A stretch of 63,881 nt of DNA. Source: Paulinella micropora (taxonomy: Eukaryota; Cercozoa; Imbricatea; Euglyphida). Under the pieces are notes generated by a model, which worked only from the letters and a program-made list of their open reading frames with translations, was not told where the DNA came from and did not search any database. Below are positions 8,894 to 20,031 of the stretch, one piece after another; the first letter of the stretch is position 1, and every line of letters begins with the position of its first letter. Position numbers and translations under genes: made by a program. The stretch covers positions 257,501 to 321,381 of the forward strand of contig BJOX01000200.1 in the NCBI GenBank assembly GCA_009731375.1, in the 5' to 3' direction.

Positions 8894-9487
8894 TGCCCTG
8901 GAACGCACTCACTGAAAGCGCACATGACTTCACTTCACCTCGTTGACACCGTGATTAGTGTTACCCTTGCCTTATGCGTCCAATATTGATCACTGCGTCC
9001 AATATTAGCAGTGTTATATATTATTTAATATATTAATATAATACAGCCATTTGAACCTGTCCAGGAAATTACCGCTTTTACCCTAAGTGGACAAAAGCAC
9101 GCGTCCAAACTAGGAGTCGACGCCAAGTCTGGCAATTGATTTTGGACTCATGATTCGAGACAGACACATGATAAGTGTTAATATATAGTAAGCTTACTAG
9201 TAGTAAGCTTACTGTTATTAATATTAATATATAGTCTTATATATCATACTAATAATATTCATGACAAGTCAGAAGTCTACTACAATATTGAAACGTGACT
9301 TATTTAATTTATTATCCTCGGCGGTTTAGTGTTATTCTTTTTTAGAATCAGGTGGCACTCAACGACCGGGCCTTTATTTTCTCCACTTATTATTATATTA
9401 ATAATATATATTCACTCCTGGACCAGTCCGCTCATATCAGTATTAATACAATATATTATACTGTCCTCCGGATACTGGTGGCGCGGT
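8894..9487. other. AT-rich flank of the transposon block, no gene seen
   Basis: Unique AT-rich sequence. Contains two copies of the 12-base palindrome AGTAAGCTTACT (about 9187 and 9203). No ORF with coding character. Ends in CCCG, the left target-site copy of the large element. Confidence 0.6.
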
Positions 9488-9512
9488 CCCGTATGCCGGC
9501 CCACCCGGTATA

Positions 9513-9847
9513 CGTTGGTCATAGCTATTTCAATTTTAATCACCGTTACGTGGATAGTTGATTTGTCAATTGGACGGACAGTCAATAATGCCAATGTTAA
9601 CTGTAAGGACTTAATACATCATTTACCAGTCATAATTATAACTACGTAACTTGATCATCTAAGTTAGTCAGTTTTGTGACGTGGCAGCTTCTGTGTGACG
9701 TGGCAGATTCTCCCGCGGATAGTTCAGTTCTCTTACTTATACGAGTTATTAAAGTGCGTTTCCTTACTGTGAGACAGTCTTGCTAGATTAGCCAGGAGTG
9801 ATCCTGAAAGGGATCGGTAAAGGTTCCCGATGGCGAGTCTCTCAAAG
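9513..9847 (+). repeat. copia 5' LTR (335 bp)
   Basis: Starts CGTTGGTCATAG and ends TCTCAAAG. Contains two copies of TGACGTGGCAG(C/A)TTC near the middle. An ATG at 9830, inside the last 18 bases, opens the gag frame. Confidence 0.93.
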
Positions 9848-11430
9848 GTCATGCTGAGCCTTGGAACCGAGGAGACTATGGGTTTAAAGCAAGAGTACAT
9901 CCCGCAGTTGGATGACGGGTTCCACTCGGAACTATTCCGACTTCCGTTATAAGATAGAGAACTATGCCAAGGGCATCAGTGCCTGGCATGGGGAGTGCGT
10001 AGCGCTGGCGTTCCAAGACCCAGCTAAAGCTAAGATTAAATATCCCTACGATCCTCATCGGCGGCGAAAGCAATGGAAGTAGAGCAAAGGGAATTGCCAG
10101 AAGAGCCAGAGTCAGAGGACACCCCTAACTCCGAGACAGACGATGAAGGAAGCCAGTCAGACAGCGGTAGACAGAGACCCAAAACGAAGAAAGATGACAG
10201 CAAGACAACCGCAGAAGACAAACCGAAAGATTGGGCAAGGATGTCAGAAGAACAGAAGAAGCAGTGGAAAGATAAGAGAGCTAAGAGACTGAAGCGAGAG
10301 AAAAGAAAACAGTCCAAACGAGCTCACACATTGAGAGTAAGAGGCATACAGAAGGAGAAGAAGCATTATGAACGCATGCGAACTTTACAACTCATTCTGT
10401 CTGTTGCCTTTTCTCACCCTGTTGTTGTTCGATATCTGCGCACTAAAACAGTGAAAGGACCGATAGAACTAATAAAACAAGTTAGGGCAAAGTTCGGTTC
10501 AATCTCCGGGGTCACTGCGGCAAAAATATCAAAGCACAAATTTTCGAGAATATGTACCCCAAACCCGGACAGAATGTGGATGTATGGTTAAATGATTACA
10601 TCGCCCTGAAAGGAGAGGTTGAGAGTCACAGAACACACCCATTTGATGAGGATGACCTCATAAGAAGCCTGCTAGCTAAGCTCGCAAGACACCCCGCATA
10701 TGGAGAGAGTTTCAAAGCACTTCACTACAACCTACCACCTAACTTAAGACCCAAATTTGACGACTTAGTCGATAGTGCGAGAGACACATGGGCATTGTGG
10801 AGAAAAGACAAGTGGAAGGAAGAAGAGAAGAGAGAGAGAGCGCGAACAAGAGCACGAGGCAGCTGAAGATGGAGACAAACCTCATGCTAGATGATCAGGA
10901 AGATGAAGGGGATGGGGGTAAGGGCAAGTACAGAAAGCTTAAGAAGAAGGAGGAATGGTGGCTGAAAGTTACGTGTTTCGCGTGTGACAAGAAAGGTCAT
11001 ACCAAAGGAGTATTGCCCGGATACTAAGGCCAAGAAACAAAACCAAGAGAGAGATGATAAACTCAAGCAAGAGAAGGGTAAGAGAAAGGGAAAGACACAC
11101 AACAAGAAGAACAAGCCTAAGAAGGATATAGCTCTACTGAGAGAGGAGGAAGAAGAAGAAAAAGAAGAGTCAGACGAAGACGCATTACTCATTATTATGG
11201 GGGAAGTGAGTCAGGAGAAAATGACGACGAAGAGGAGCCTGCATCAGGGAGAGGGAATGCCGAGGCTGGGGAACCCCAGACTGTGCCAGGTGTTCAAGAA
11301 AGTGGGGCCCAAAGGGAGAACGTCGAGTCTGGGGAACCCCAGACTGAGCCAGGCGTTCGTTCCCCACAGGCAGAACGTAAGAGAGTTAGGAGTCCTAACC
11401 CCAGTTTTGCCCCTCGACCCTCACTAAACA
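9830..11430 (+). pseudogene. gag: copia gag, frameshifted
   Basis: Starts at the ATG inside the LTR. The first frame stops at 9950-9952, while the next frame continues the expected gag N-terminus (NYSDFRYKIENYAKGISAW), so a frameshift lies near 9920. A second shift is near 10550-10590 (NPDRMWMYG against KPGQNVDVWLNDYIALKG). The nucleocapsid zinc knuckle is visible but split: CFACDKKGHT in one frame and KEYC in the next (about 10972-11020). Long Lys/Glu-rich linkers flank it. Would be the structural particle protein if intact. Confidence 0.75.
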
Positions 11431-13105
11431 AAATTACTAAAACCTCAGGCCACAAACATACCAAAGCACCCCCAAAGCATCAAGCGTCTGACACCTCAAC
11501 CCCTCCACTCAGTCTAGCTAGCTATAGCCGAGAGAGGCCCCGTTCTCTGAAGTGCCATGGGAAAAACAAAAGGAATACCCCTTGTCAGATTTCGCTTGAA
11601 CATGATAAGAAAGGGCCTAATGCCGTGCAAGCTTCGCGTATGGTTTTCGGGGAATACTGCGGATATCACGCTAAAAATCAGGACCCAGAGTACCCTTTAC
11701 TTGATCTATCTGTCAGCCCCAACCTCCGACCCCCCAAATCACCTTATTATCCAGACGAGAGAGGTTTAATAGCTGATGCGAAAGCGAGAGGGTTAGTGAT
11801 ACCACACAATCTCACTACCACTTTCACTGAACAATCTCCACAGAGGGTAAGAGAGAGGGAGAAGAATAAGGCGAGAGGGGAAGTGAGAGGGAGTCAGGTC
11901 CAGGGAACAGCACCGCAAACATCCACATCCACCACATCGACACCTCACACCACACCACAAGCACGCACATGCGACACGCCAAGACAGAGTGAGGGTGGCT
12001 ATGAGGAAGAAGATGAAGAAGAGATAGATGAGTATGATCCTGACGATGATTCCCGATGTTCAGATGAAATAAGACATGATGATGCCATGGCAGCATGTAT
12101 GGATGATTCTGACATTGACACGGAATATCTGCAATTCACGCGAAAAGGGAATGTTCGGAAATACATACAGAAGCATAAGAAGGAGACTCACGATGTGAGT
12201 GGGAGTCTGGCATCTGCCGGACTGCGCAGTGTTGTTGCAGGGACCGGGGAGTCCAAGAGGGAACGGCGGGGAGGCACTGCTACAACCTCAACACCACAAC
12301 CAGGTCCAACACCACAAGCTCATCATTACGTTCAAAGACAACCACACACACCAACACACAACCCATCATTACGTTCAAAGACATAGCACAGCTCGCTCAA
12401 CAACTCACCACAACATGCATCAGAGAAGGCAATGTTGAGGTGAAGAGAGTGAGTGAGGGGAAGTTAGTGCTAAACGAGTTCTTGACAGACGTGGTAAGAG
12501 CGATAGAGGAAGTGTATATTGCACACGCAGTTAGCACGACATTATCCCCACCAACACAAACCCAAGACACCCATACCACTCAGCCACCAACACCATCAAA
12601 ACACAAAGACAGCAGACAGAACTATGCATTAGTGTTAGATGGGGAAGGTGGGCGAGATAGGAAAAACACGATAGTTCAGCACATGGGTCTTCTAGGGGCA
12701 TAGCCTGCAATCCCGAAATATTACATGACATCAAGTCAGTACCCCCTATTAAGCTAGTAACAGGGAGAGTGCGAGATAGGGCAGGAGGGGACAGCAAGGG
12801 TAACACGCATCGGACACGGTAAACCGGTTACGGTGTCAAGGCCTATGCTACTTGACACTAGGTTACCCGTGAATATTGCGTCGACGGGCAGGATGGATCA
12901 CATCCATCATCGGTCTGTCGTTCATCAGAATGGACAGTTACTTATTCTAAAACACCCCGTAAGGATTGAGGAGAGAGACGTGCTAGTAAGAGGCAGACTC
13001 ATGTCAACCCTCCTTTACAGGTGGGATGACGAGTTTGACACTCCATTAGACATCAACGACCGTTACGAGCCTCCACACAAGCAAAGTAGAGAGGTAATGG
13101 GGTGA
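11283..13105 (+). pseudogene. copia linker and protease region, degenerate
   Basis: Contains a low-complexity Thr/Pro/His/Ser-rich frame (11283-12386) and shorter frames to 13105. A peptide RIGHGKPVTV (about 12808-12838) resembles the stretch after the copia protease. The expected DSGA active site is not clear; the nearest is LVLDGEGG at about 12630. Stops and frame changes break it. Protease function is doubtful. Confidence 0.5.
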
Positions 13106-13120
13106 AAGGGGAGGGAAACC

Positions 13121-13167
<47 letters not shown>

Positions 13168-15078
13168 GAGTGTAGACAGTCAGAAGGCGAAACGGGGGAG
13201 GTAACGCTGTATGCGTCTTATCCCCGCAAGCCAGGTTCAATCAGGAAGGTAGATATAGAATTGTTCCACTATGCTTGTGGACATTATAGCGTTAAGAAGA
13301 TGAGAGCTCTGGCGAATGCATTAGGCATAAAGCTAGTAGGAGACGAGAAGAAAGTAGAGTACTGTGAAGCCTGCATGATAGGTAAGGCGAAGCAGTTGCC
13401 TAGGTTTAAGGTCAATAGGATAGAGAGAGCTAGTAAGCCAGGAGTAGTACTGCACATAGACACCGGGACGTGGTCAGCACGTTCAATACACGGGAAGAGA
13501 CATAAATTTTCGGTTACGGATGATTACTCGTTGTTTATTAAAGATTATTATCTTTCGCATAAGAACGAATTTATTGACTGCATTAAGCAGGCGGTAGCAT
13601 TTTACGAGAGACAGACAGGAAATAGAGTTAGAGAGATAAGGTGTGATCAGGAGTTTGACATCCCGAAAGAAGTGATTGAGTGGTGGAAGCCGAGGCAGTT
13701 TATATGGAAGACCTCAGCAACGGGGGACAAGGATGGAAACCCCATAGCTGAGAAAGCTAATGATATAACGGCAGGAGCCGCAAGGGCTATGCGGTATCAT
13801 GCCCATCTGCCCATTTCATTTTGGGCAGAAATGGAGCATTCTGCCACCCCCCTCCACAACATCTTGCCCGCCACTCATGGGCCAAGAAAGGGGATTTCCC
13901 CATATGAGCAGCTTTTAGGCAGAAAACCTTTCCTAACCCACCTCAGACCAATAGGATGCATGGGAGTTATGTACACAGGTAAAGGTAGAAAAGGTCAGTT
14001 TAGAGGAAAGAAGGTCATGCTAGTAGGGTATGACTTGTTTAGGGAGTTATACAGAGTGTGGGACGGTAGGAAGGTGATAGCAGGAGTTAGAAACGTGCGG
14101 TTTAATCCGTACATGATAGGTAAGGAAGCACACCCAGATAGGACAGTAGAGTGGGATGAGGATGTAGCTGAGGGGGAGAGTGAGAGTAAGGATGTCGATG
14201 TCGAACAGACACACACCACAACCTCCACCACCACAGCCACCACCACCCACACACAAAAGGACACGACACAGACTCATGACGATGACGACTCATATGACCA
14301 TGTCGATGATGTTAGTCAGTCAGACAGTCAACAAGAGCAGGGGGAGTATGGAGGGGACACAGGGGGAGACAGCTTAGATCACAATCACACACCAACACAA
14401 GATAGCTTCTCTACACAGGACATCGACACAACATCGACAGCTGCACCCCATCCCACCGACACAACCCCACAGACAACCAACACAGGACTAGGACACGCAC
14501 ACGCACTCACAGATGCATCTGATCCACAGACACAACACGAGAGAAGAGCATATGAAGAGAGTGACCAGCCTAGTAAAGGAAGAACATGGGAGCAAAGTGA
14601 TAAGATCACAAAAGCTAACATAGTTCACGAAAGAAAGAGAACAAGACGGCAAGCACAACAACCACAATCACGACCGCATACTGAACTAAAACGAGAACGA
14701 AAGGTAGTTGAGGTTCAGGAACTAGAGGGAGTGAGAGTGAGAGTCCCTGCAAGAGAGTGGGGAGAGGAGTGGGCAGAGAAGACTTACGGAGAAGGATGGG
14801 AGAGCAAAGTACGCATGGGAATAGTGAAGCAGAAATGTGCCCCCAAAGACAGGTTAAAAGTTAGAAAGCAACCTAAGCCATCTCATTTTGTACAGTTTGA
14901 AGACAAACTAGAGAAGATGCTAGATTCAGAGATCAGCAAGTACAGGGTAAGAGAGGTAGAGTCCGTATTGCCTGCCGGAGAGTTGGAGAGTGCTATGTTA
15001 TGTCATGAAAGATGCATGAATGAGCCGAATGAGCTTTTGCTTTATCTTAATATTCGTGTACCGAATCGAAAGAGATAG
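13102..15078 (+). CDS. copia integrase
   Basis: 658 codons, the first ~25 including a (GA)n run translated as (RE)n, so the true N-terminus lies after it. Pre-integrase zinc-binding residues H56, H61, C88, C91 (FHYACGH and YCEACMIGK). Catalytic triad D120 (LHIDTGTW), D182 (IRCDQEFD) and E217 (GNPIAEKAND). Typical copia follow-up: LPISFWAEMEHSA and SPYEQLLGRKP. The C-terminal 300 residues are Thr/Asp/Ser-rich and poorly conserved in kind. It inserts the element cDNA. The RT frame overlaps its end in another frame. Confidence 0.9.
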
Positions 15079-16645
15079 CAGAGCAGGGTATGACAGCGAA
15101 AGATTTGCAAGAAGGCATGAAGAAGAGATACAGTCTCTTAAAGACTTTAAGACATACACTTGGGTTAACTATAGTGAAGCCAAAAAGGCTGGAGTTAGCA
15201 AGATTGTTAGGCTCACATGGGTTCATAAAGTGAAGATAGACGAGAACAATAGGAAGTTTGTTAAGTCTAGACTAGCTTTGAGGGGAGACATGTTAGAGCC
15301 AGGAGTTAGTTTTAACCCTGACCAGTTGTTTGTTCCTTGTGCCTCGCATCGCTCACTGCTAATGCTTGCAAAGCTTGCTGCTTGGCATGGCCATAAGCTG
15401 TATGGTGTTGATTTTAAGAATGCCTACCTAAATGCGCGAATGCATGACCCTGTGTTTGCATATGCTCATGATGGGTTAGACAGAGAGGGGCATGAGGGGA
15501 TGATTTTGCGTATTGATGGTGCTTTGTATGGCGCGCCGCAAGCAGGCCGTAGATGGTATGAGATATTAGCCCCGAAGTTAAAGGAGCTTGGCTTTAGGCT
15601 TTTAGACTCAGACCTCTGTATGTTTGTTGAGAATGACAAGCCCATAAGAGAAGCCATAGTGGGGATTTTTCATGTAGATGACTTAATCTTTACGGCGCCT
15701 AGCATGAACGCGTATGAAGATTTTTCAAGTGCTTTGGAGAAGCATTTCCCCCTAAAACGGCTAGGAGTTGCAAGGGAGTTCAAAGGGATTGAAATAGTAC
15801 AGGAAGGAGGACGAATTGTCCTTCATCAACGTAAGTACCAGTTACAGGTCTTAAGGGAGTTTGGGTATGGTAAGTCCCGCCCCGTAAGCACCCCTGCACT
15901 AGATCAGTTGCCCTTAGCTATGTCCGATGATGCAGCGTTGCGTAAGTTCGCTATAGCTAGCATAGTTGGTAGTCTTCTTTATTTAGCTAAGATGACTAGG
16001 CCGGATATAGAACAGGCGCTCAATGCAGCTAGTGTTATGCAGACCATAGATAAGGGAGTCACTTATGCAATGTTAGGAAGGATATTGCGGTATTTAATTG
16101 GCTCATTTCGCGGTTTAGCATTTCACGGGCCTAAATCCTCGCAAGAGGGTCAATCCTATCCAAAAGTCACGTTATGGCCTGATGCGGCCCATAAGGTTTG
16201 CAATAAGACCGGAAAGTCACGTACGGGATACGTAATTCTATGGGGAGCGGATCCTATAGGTTGGCTTTCTAAGAGACAGAGTAGGATAGCCCTTAGTTCG
16301 AATGATGCTGAAATATTTGCAGCAGCAGAATGTATTAGAGAGGGTCTAGCTGTAGGTCATGTTAGACAGGAACTCGGAATTCCGCAAAAAGGTCCGGTTG
16401 AATTATTTGAGGATAATACCCAAACAATTCTCGCAGGCGAACGGGGATTATCCGGACCACGCACCAAACATATACCTCTCGAACTACATTTCATACATCA
16501 TTCACAGAGAGATGGTGAGATAAAGTTTATTAAAGTCAGTACTAAGAAACAAATCGGTGATCTACTCACCAAACCATTACCTCGTGATCAGTTCATGTAT
16601 CTATTGAACAAATCCACGGTCATCATTCCGGAATCCCCGGAATGA
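15020..16645 (+). CDS. copia reverse transcriptase / RNase H
   Basis: 541 codons. RT signatures: GVDFKNAYLNA (first catalytic Asp), ALYGAPQAGRRWYE, and IFHVDDLIFTA, where YVDD appears as HVDD. RNase H follows, with RTGYVILWG, LSSNDAEIFAAAECIREGL, FEDNTQTI and the copia end motif GDLLTKPLP. The frame overlaps the integrase frame by 59 bp and lies in another frame, so a shift or indel at about 15,070 separates it from the upstream polyprotein. Copies element RNA into DNA in particles. Confidence 0.93.
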   Translation: MSRMSFCFILIFVYRIERDSRAGYDSERFARRHEEEIQSLKDFKTYTWVNYSEAKKAGVSKIVRLTWVHKVKIDENNRKFVKSRLALRGDMLEPGVSFNPDQLFVPCASHRSLLMLAKLAAWHGHKLYGVDFKNAYLNARMHDPVFAYAHDGLDREGHEGMILRIDGALYGAPQAGRRWYEILAPKLKELGFRLLDSDLCMFVENDKPIREAIVGIFHVDDLIFTAPSMNAYEDFSSALEKHFPLKRLGVAREFKGIEIVQEGGRIVLHQRKYQLQVLREFGYGKSRPVSTPALDQLPLAMSDDAALRKFAIASIVGSLLYLAKMTRPDIEQALNAASVMQTIDKGVTYAMLGRILRYLIGSFRGLAFHGPKSSQEGQSYPKVTLWPDAAHKVCNKTGKSRTGYVILWGADPIGWLSKRQSRIALSSNDAEIFAAAECIREGLAVGHVRQELGIPQKGPVELFEDNTQTILAGERGLSGPRTKHIPLELHFIHHSQRDGEIKFIKVSTKKQIGDLLTKPLPRDQFMYLLNKSTVIIPESPE

Positions 16646-17062
16646 TCGCAGGTGTTTCACCGATGTTTTGTGTTTTGTTTTTCTTTGTGTTTTCTTTTGT
16701 GCGAGTGTGTCCTCTCCTATAGGTGTTGATCTGGGCGCCCGTGGCAATCGGATCGTAGGATCGAGGCCGTTGGTGGCGGGCCTCCGGAGGCTTGCCGGGA
16801 CTCGGGTGGCGGGTGGCGACCCCCACCAGACATTTTCGGCGACCGATGGCAGCGGAGATCGGACAACTTACCTTCAACGCAAAGAACTGATCGCTTACTT
16901 TCTGTTCACTTTTTTTCATACACCTCTACTATACTTATATATATGATTTTTCTAGACTTCTGATACCCCTTACGGGAAGCGCTTGCAAATTTTTTATTTG
17001 CTTAAGAACAATAAGACACTTATGACGGATAGTCATAGCATTGACAAATAACTAAGGGGAAG
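16646..17062 (+). other. copia 3' untranslated region
   Basis: No coding signal. GC-rich stretch at about 16730-16830, then AT-rich sequence and the purine tract before the LTR. Confidence 0.7.
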
Positions 17063-17397
17063 CGTTGGTCATAGCTATTTCAATTTTAATCACCGTTACG
17101 TGGATAGTTGATTTGTCAATTGGACGGACAGTCAATAATGCCAATTTTAACTGTAAGGACTTAATACATCATTTACCAGTCATAATTATAACTACGTAAC
17201 TTGATCATCTAAGTTAGTCAGTTTTGTGACGTGGCAGCTTCTGTGTGACGTGGCAGATTCTCCCGCGGTTAGTTCAGTTCTCTTACTTATACGAGTTATT
17301 AAAGTGCGTTTCCTTACTGCGAGACAGTCTTGCTAGATTAGCCAGGAGTGATCCTGAAAGGGATCGGTAAAGGTTCCCGATGGCGAGTCTCTCAAAG
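17063..17397 (+). repeat. copia 3' LTR (335 bp)
   Basis: Matches 9513-9847 except for about three substitutions (for example CCAATTTTAACTG against CCAATGTTAACTG). Confidence 0.93.
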
Positions 17398-17540
17398 GTA
17401 TATAATGGCAATACTGATCGTTCCGGTCTGTCGGTTAATCCTTTGGTCTGGAGATTACGGAGTCCCTACTTTAGGTATTCCTCAGTCTTCATATCGTTAG
17501 TAACAGTTATCTGTTTATTAAATATCCTACTATCGTAACA

Positions 17541-18760
17541 ATCTGGAGTCGCTAATACAATAAACGGGGTATGGAAATTTTCCTCGGTTTCTCGGAAATT
17601 TTCTGCGGAAAAGAGACTTCGAGAGAAAAATGGGGGAGGGGGGGAATTTTACTGATGCGCTTCCTGGGGATATATACTCTTGCTTGAGGTGGTTTGGGTC
17701 TAGGGGCATGCAAACAGGTAGGGGCAATGCTTTTCTTGAGTTGCAGGACCATTCATGAGCTGTTTGTGAGTGGGGCTTGGGTTGCTGACAGACGTGACAG
17801 GCGTTTTTGGGTCTGACAGCTTGCAGCTCAGGGTGAACAAATGTGGGTTCAAGTTCATGTGGTGTGAGTGTCGGACGTGGGTTTCTGAATACAGGGGCAT
17901 GTAAGGGGGACTATGGGGGATGGTTTTGCAGAAAGAGTACGCCGTTTTCGGTCTGTTTAGAGATGGGACAAGGGTTGCTGTGACGCATTGCTGTGAGAAA
18001 GGGACACTCACTTCTCACAAACCTTGGCAAATATATGGGGAAACCTCTCGAATATATATGATTCATGTTTGCTTGTTCGTGGGTTGATGTTTTACAACGT
18101 TTTGATGGGTTTTGATGGCTGGGAATTCATGTGGCATGGGGACTTGGAGGGAGGAGTTAAGGAAACGGACACAGGGAAAGACGGATTTTGGACGGAAAAG
18201 GATGTATGGGAGGAAAGGAGGGTTTGGGGCGAGGAAAACAGACACGACAAAGGATAATGAGAGGGAAACTTGCAGAATTTGTCGAGAGGAAGGGTATGCA
18301 AAAGACACGGCTTGGGGATGGACATGTCGGTCGGAAGAAGGGGGTCAGGGGGAACGATTTTTCGGAATGGAGGAACAAGCACGCGGGTCCCCACTCAAGG
18401 GAGTATGAAAGGGGGTCGGGATCTGCAAGGGGAACTTGAAAAGAACGTGAAATCCACAGTTTAAGAGGGGTTTTGGACGGGGGTAAGTGGACGCCATCAT
18501 GGCACAAAAAGAGGACAACAAAAGCAGCGGGTATAGCGGGCAACCAGCGCTGAGGACACGCCAACTCACAGTGAGAATTTTTGGGACTCTTTGCGGGCTT
18601 TTCCAAGTGGTGAACTATTACCGGTTTTGGCCATATCACGAATTTCGACGGCCTAAGTGGAAGGGAAGCACAGACACAGGGTAGAGGTGCGTAGAGGGAT
18701 ATTTGGGGAACTTGAAGGGACGTGGAAATAGATGATGGGACCTTTTTGCCCTTCTTTAGG
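17541..18760 (+). other. Leader of the Ty3-type element, no gene supported
   Basis: After the 5' repeat comes ATCTGGAGTCGC, a possible primer site that I cannot match to a tRNA. The rest is G-rich with no convincing ORF. It ends in CCCTTCTTTAG, the first of four pyrimidine-CTTTAG sites. Confidence 0.5.
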
Positions 18761-18766
18761 TGCACG

Positions 18767-19275
18767 ATGGAAAATAGGGAGTCTGACAAGGCGGAGAAGA
18801 AGGAGGACATACGGGGTTTAGAGGATTTCTGGCGTGAGAAGTGGGAGGAGGAGAACGAAGAGGGAGAGAGGGGGATGTGGATGAAAGGGGAGATACGAAT
18901 AGGCAAGGATGTATACAAGGAGGTGGTAGCGACAGATAAGGAATATGAAACCTTGCGGGAACAAATGTTAGAATGGGAAAGGAAGAGGGAGGCCTGTCCT
19001 CAAGAGCTCGAAAGGGGACGGGAGGCAATGATCAAGGCAGAAAGGCGAAAATATCGGCCTTGATGTTGGCTGAGATGAGACGGGCACGATACGTGTGGAA
19101 CCAAGAGGCAAAGGTAAACCGGCGACGGTTCAAGGAATCTTTGAAGTTTCTAAAACGGGAAAGACGGGAATACGCGGAACCCAGGAGGGATAAGGAGCGG
19201 GGGAAACGAGAAAAGGAAGAGAGGACGAGTACACTCGAGGAACAGCCTTGCAAAAGGGCCAGAAAGGGGGAGTAG
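18767..19275 (+). CDS. Ty3-type element ORF, charged repeat module 1 (frameshifted)
   Basis: ATG at 18767 lies 8 bases after CTTCTTTAG. Highly charged and probably helical. Carries the module motif GEIRIGKDVY after an aromatic start (DFWREKW). The first frame stops at 19063; the continuation in the next frame (SALMLAEMRRARYVW) ends at 19275, with the shift near an AAAA run at about 19,050. Shares a module with the next two ORFs. No known family recognised. Confidence 0.5.
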
Positions 19276-19326
19276 GAGAACGAAGGGGAGGATCACACCT
19301 CTCCGTACTTTAGGTGTGAAACGCGT

Positions 19327-19659
19327 ATGGCTGCGAACGAACAAGACGAGGGGGGGAGGAGAGAAGAACGGAAGGTAAAGGCGGGGGAAGAACCAATACG
19401 GGAGGCCAAAAATAGGGGTATATCGGAGGAGGACATAAACAACGATACACTATGGGATGCGGAGGAGTGTAGGATTGATAGGGATGTGTATGGGGTTCGT
19501 GATCGACTGAAGGATTTGGCGAAAACGGCGGAAAACCTCGCCACTCGGAAGCCGGGATCACGACAAGCGTTGGTCTGGTCCAAAAACCACAAGCAACAGG
19601 TGGAGGTGTGGAAGGGGTTCGAGACACTGTGTTCGCTAAGGGAGAGGAAAGTGGCCTAG
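19327..19659 (+). CDS. Ty3-type element ORF, charged repeat module 2
   Basis: 110 codons. ATG 13 bases after GTACTTTAG. Module motif EECRIDRDVY, then VWKGFETLCSLRERK near the end. Ends in a single TAG, after which the same frame continues for 123 codons as module 3. A second copy is at 22998-23330. Confidence 0.55.
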   Translation: MAANEQDEGGRREERKVKAGEEPIREAKNRGISEEDINNDTLWDAEECRIDRDVYGVRDRLKDLAKTAENLATRKPGSRQALVWSKNHKQQVEVWKGFETLCSLRERKVA

Positions 19660-20031
19660 GTGAGACGGAGGAGAGTGGTTGAAGGAGTGGAAGAAGATGA
19701 GGAAACGAGTTATTGGGAAAAAGCATTTACCGACGAGGAGGGGGTCCCGGATGCGGAGATATTTGGAGCAGGGGAAATACAAGTTGCAAGAGATATATAT
19801 GAAAAAGTAGTTCGAAGGTGGAAGAGTTACGAGAAGAAGAGGAAGGAGGTCGTGGCTTTGGAAGCGGGAGGGGAAGCAAGTGCGGAGAGGTTGATGGAAC
19901 TAACGGCGGAGTTGGACAGTGAGTGGGAGTGTTTCGCAACTTTGGAAGGCATGGCTCGTCAGCGGCGTAAAAAAGTTCTTGAAGACCCAATTCGAGCAGG
20001 ATATGTTGATACTCGACAGTTTGGGTTTTGA
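19660..20031 (+). CDS. Ty3-type element ORF, charged repeat module 3
   Basis: In frame with module 2, separated only by TAG. Motifs SYWEKAFTDEE, GEIQVARDIY and EWECFATLEGMARQRRK align with module 2 (DTLWDAEE, EECRIDRDVY, VWKGFETLCSLRERK). An A6 run at about 19,970 marks a shift to the next frame. A copy is at 23331-23702. Confidence 0.55.
   Translation: MRRRRVVEGVEEDEETSYWEKAFTDEEGVPDAEIFGAGEIQVARDIYEKVVRRWKSYEKKRKEVVALEAGGEASAERLMELTAELDSEWECFATLEGMARQRRKKVLEDPIRAGYVDTRQFGF

Larger units (their letters stand above)
9508..17402 (+). mobile_element. Complete Ty1/copia LTR retrotransposon with GTATA target duplication
   Basis: The element is 9513-17397 (7,885 bp). The 5-bp duplication GTATA is at 9508-9512 and 17398-17402. 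LTRs are 335 bp and differ at about three positions, so the insertion is recent relative to its host element. Gene order gag - (protease region) - integrase - RT/RNase H is copia-type. Integrase and RT/RNase H frames are intact; the 5' half carries frameshifts and stops. A purine-rich tract (ACTAAGGGGAAG, 17051-17062) precedes the 3' LTR. I could not match the sequence after the 5' LTR to a tRNA 3' end. Confidence 0.93.
9492..17540 (+). mobile_element. 5' terminal repeat of the Ty3-type element, split by the copia insertion
   Basis: The repeat consists of 9492-9512 plus 17403-17540, about 160 bp once the copia element and one GTATA are removed. It starts TATGCCGGCCCACCC and ends TACTATCGTAACA, matching 35345-35530. 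The two repeats differ mainly by short indels (the 3' copy has extra ATATAACA, CATTTTACTGT, ATTAT and CCGTA). Confidence 0.75.
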
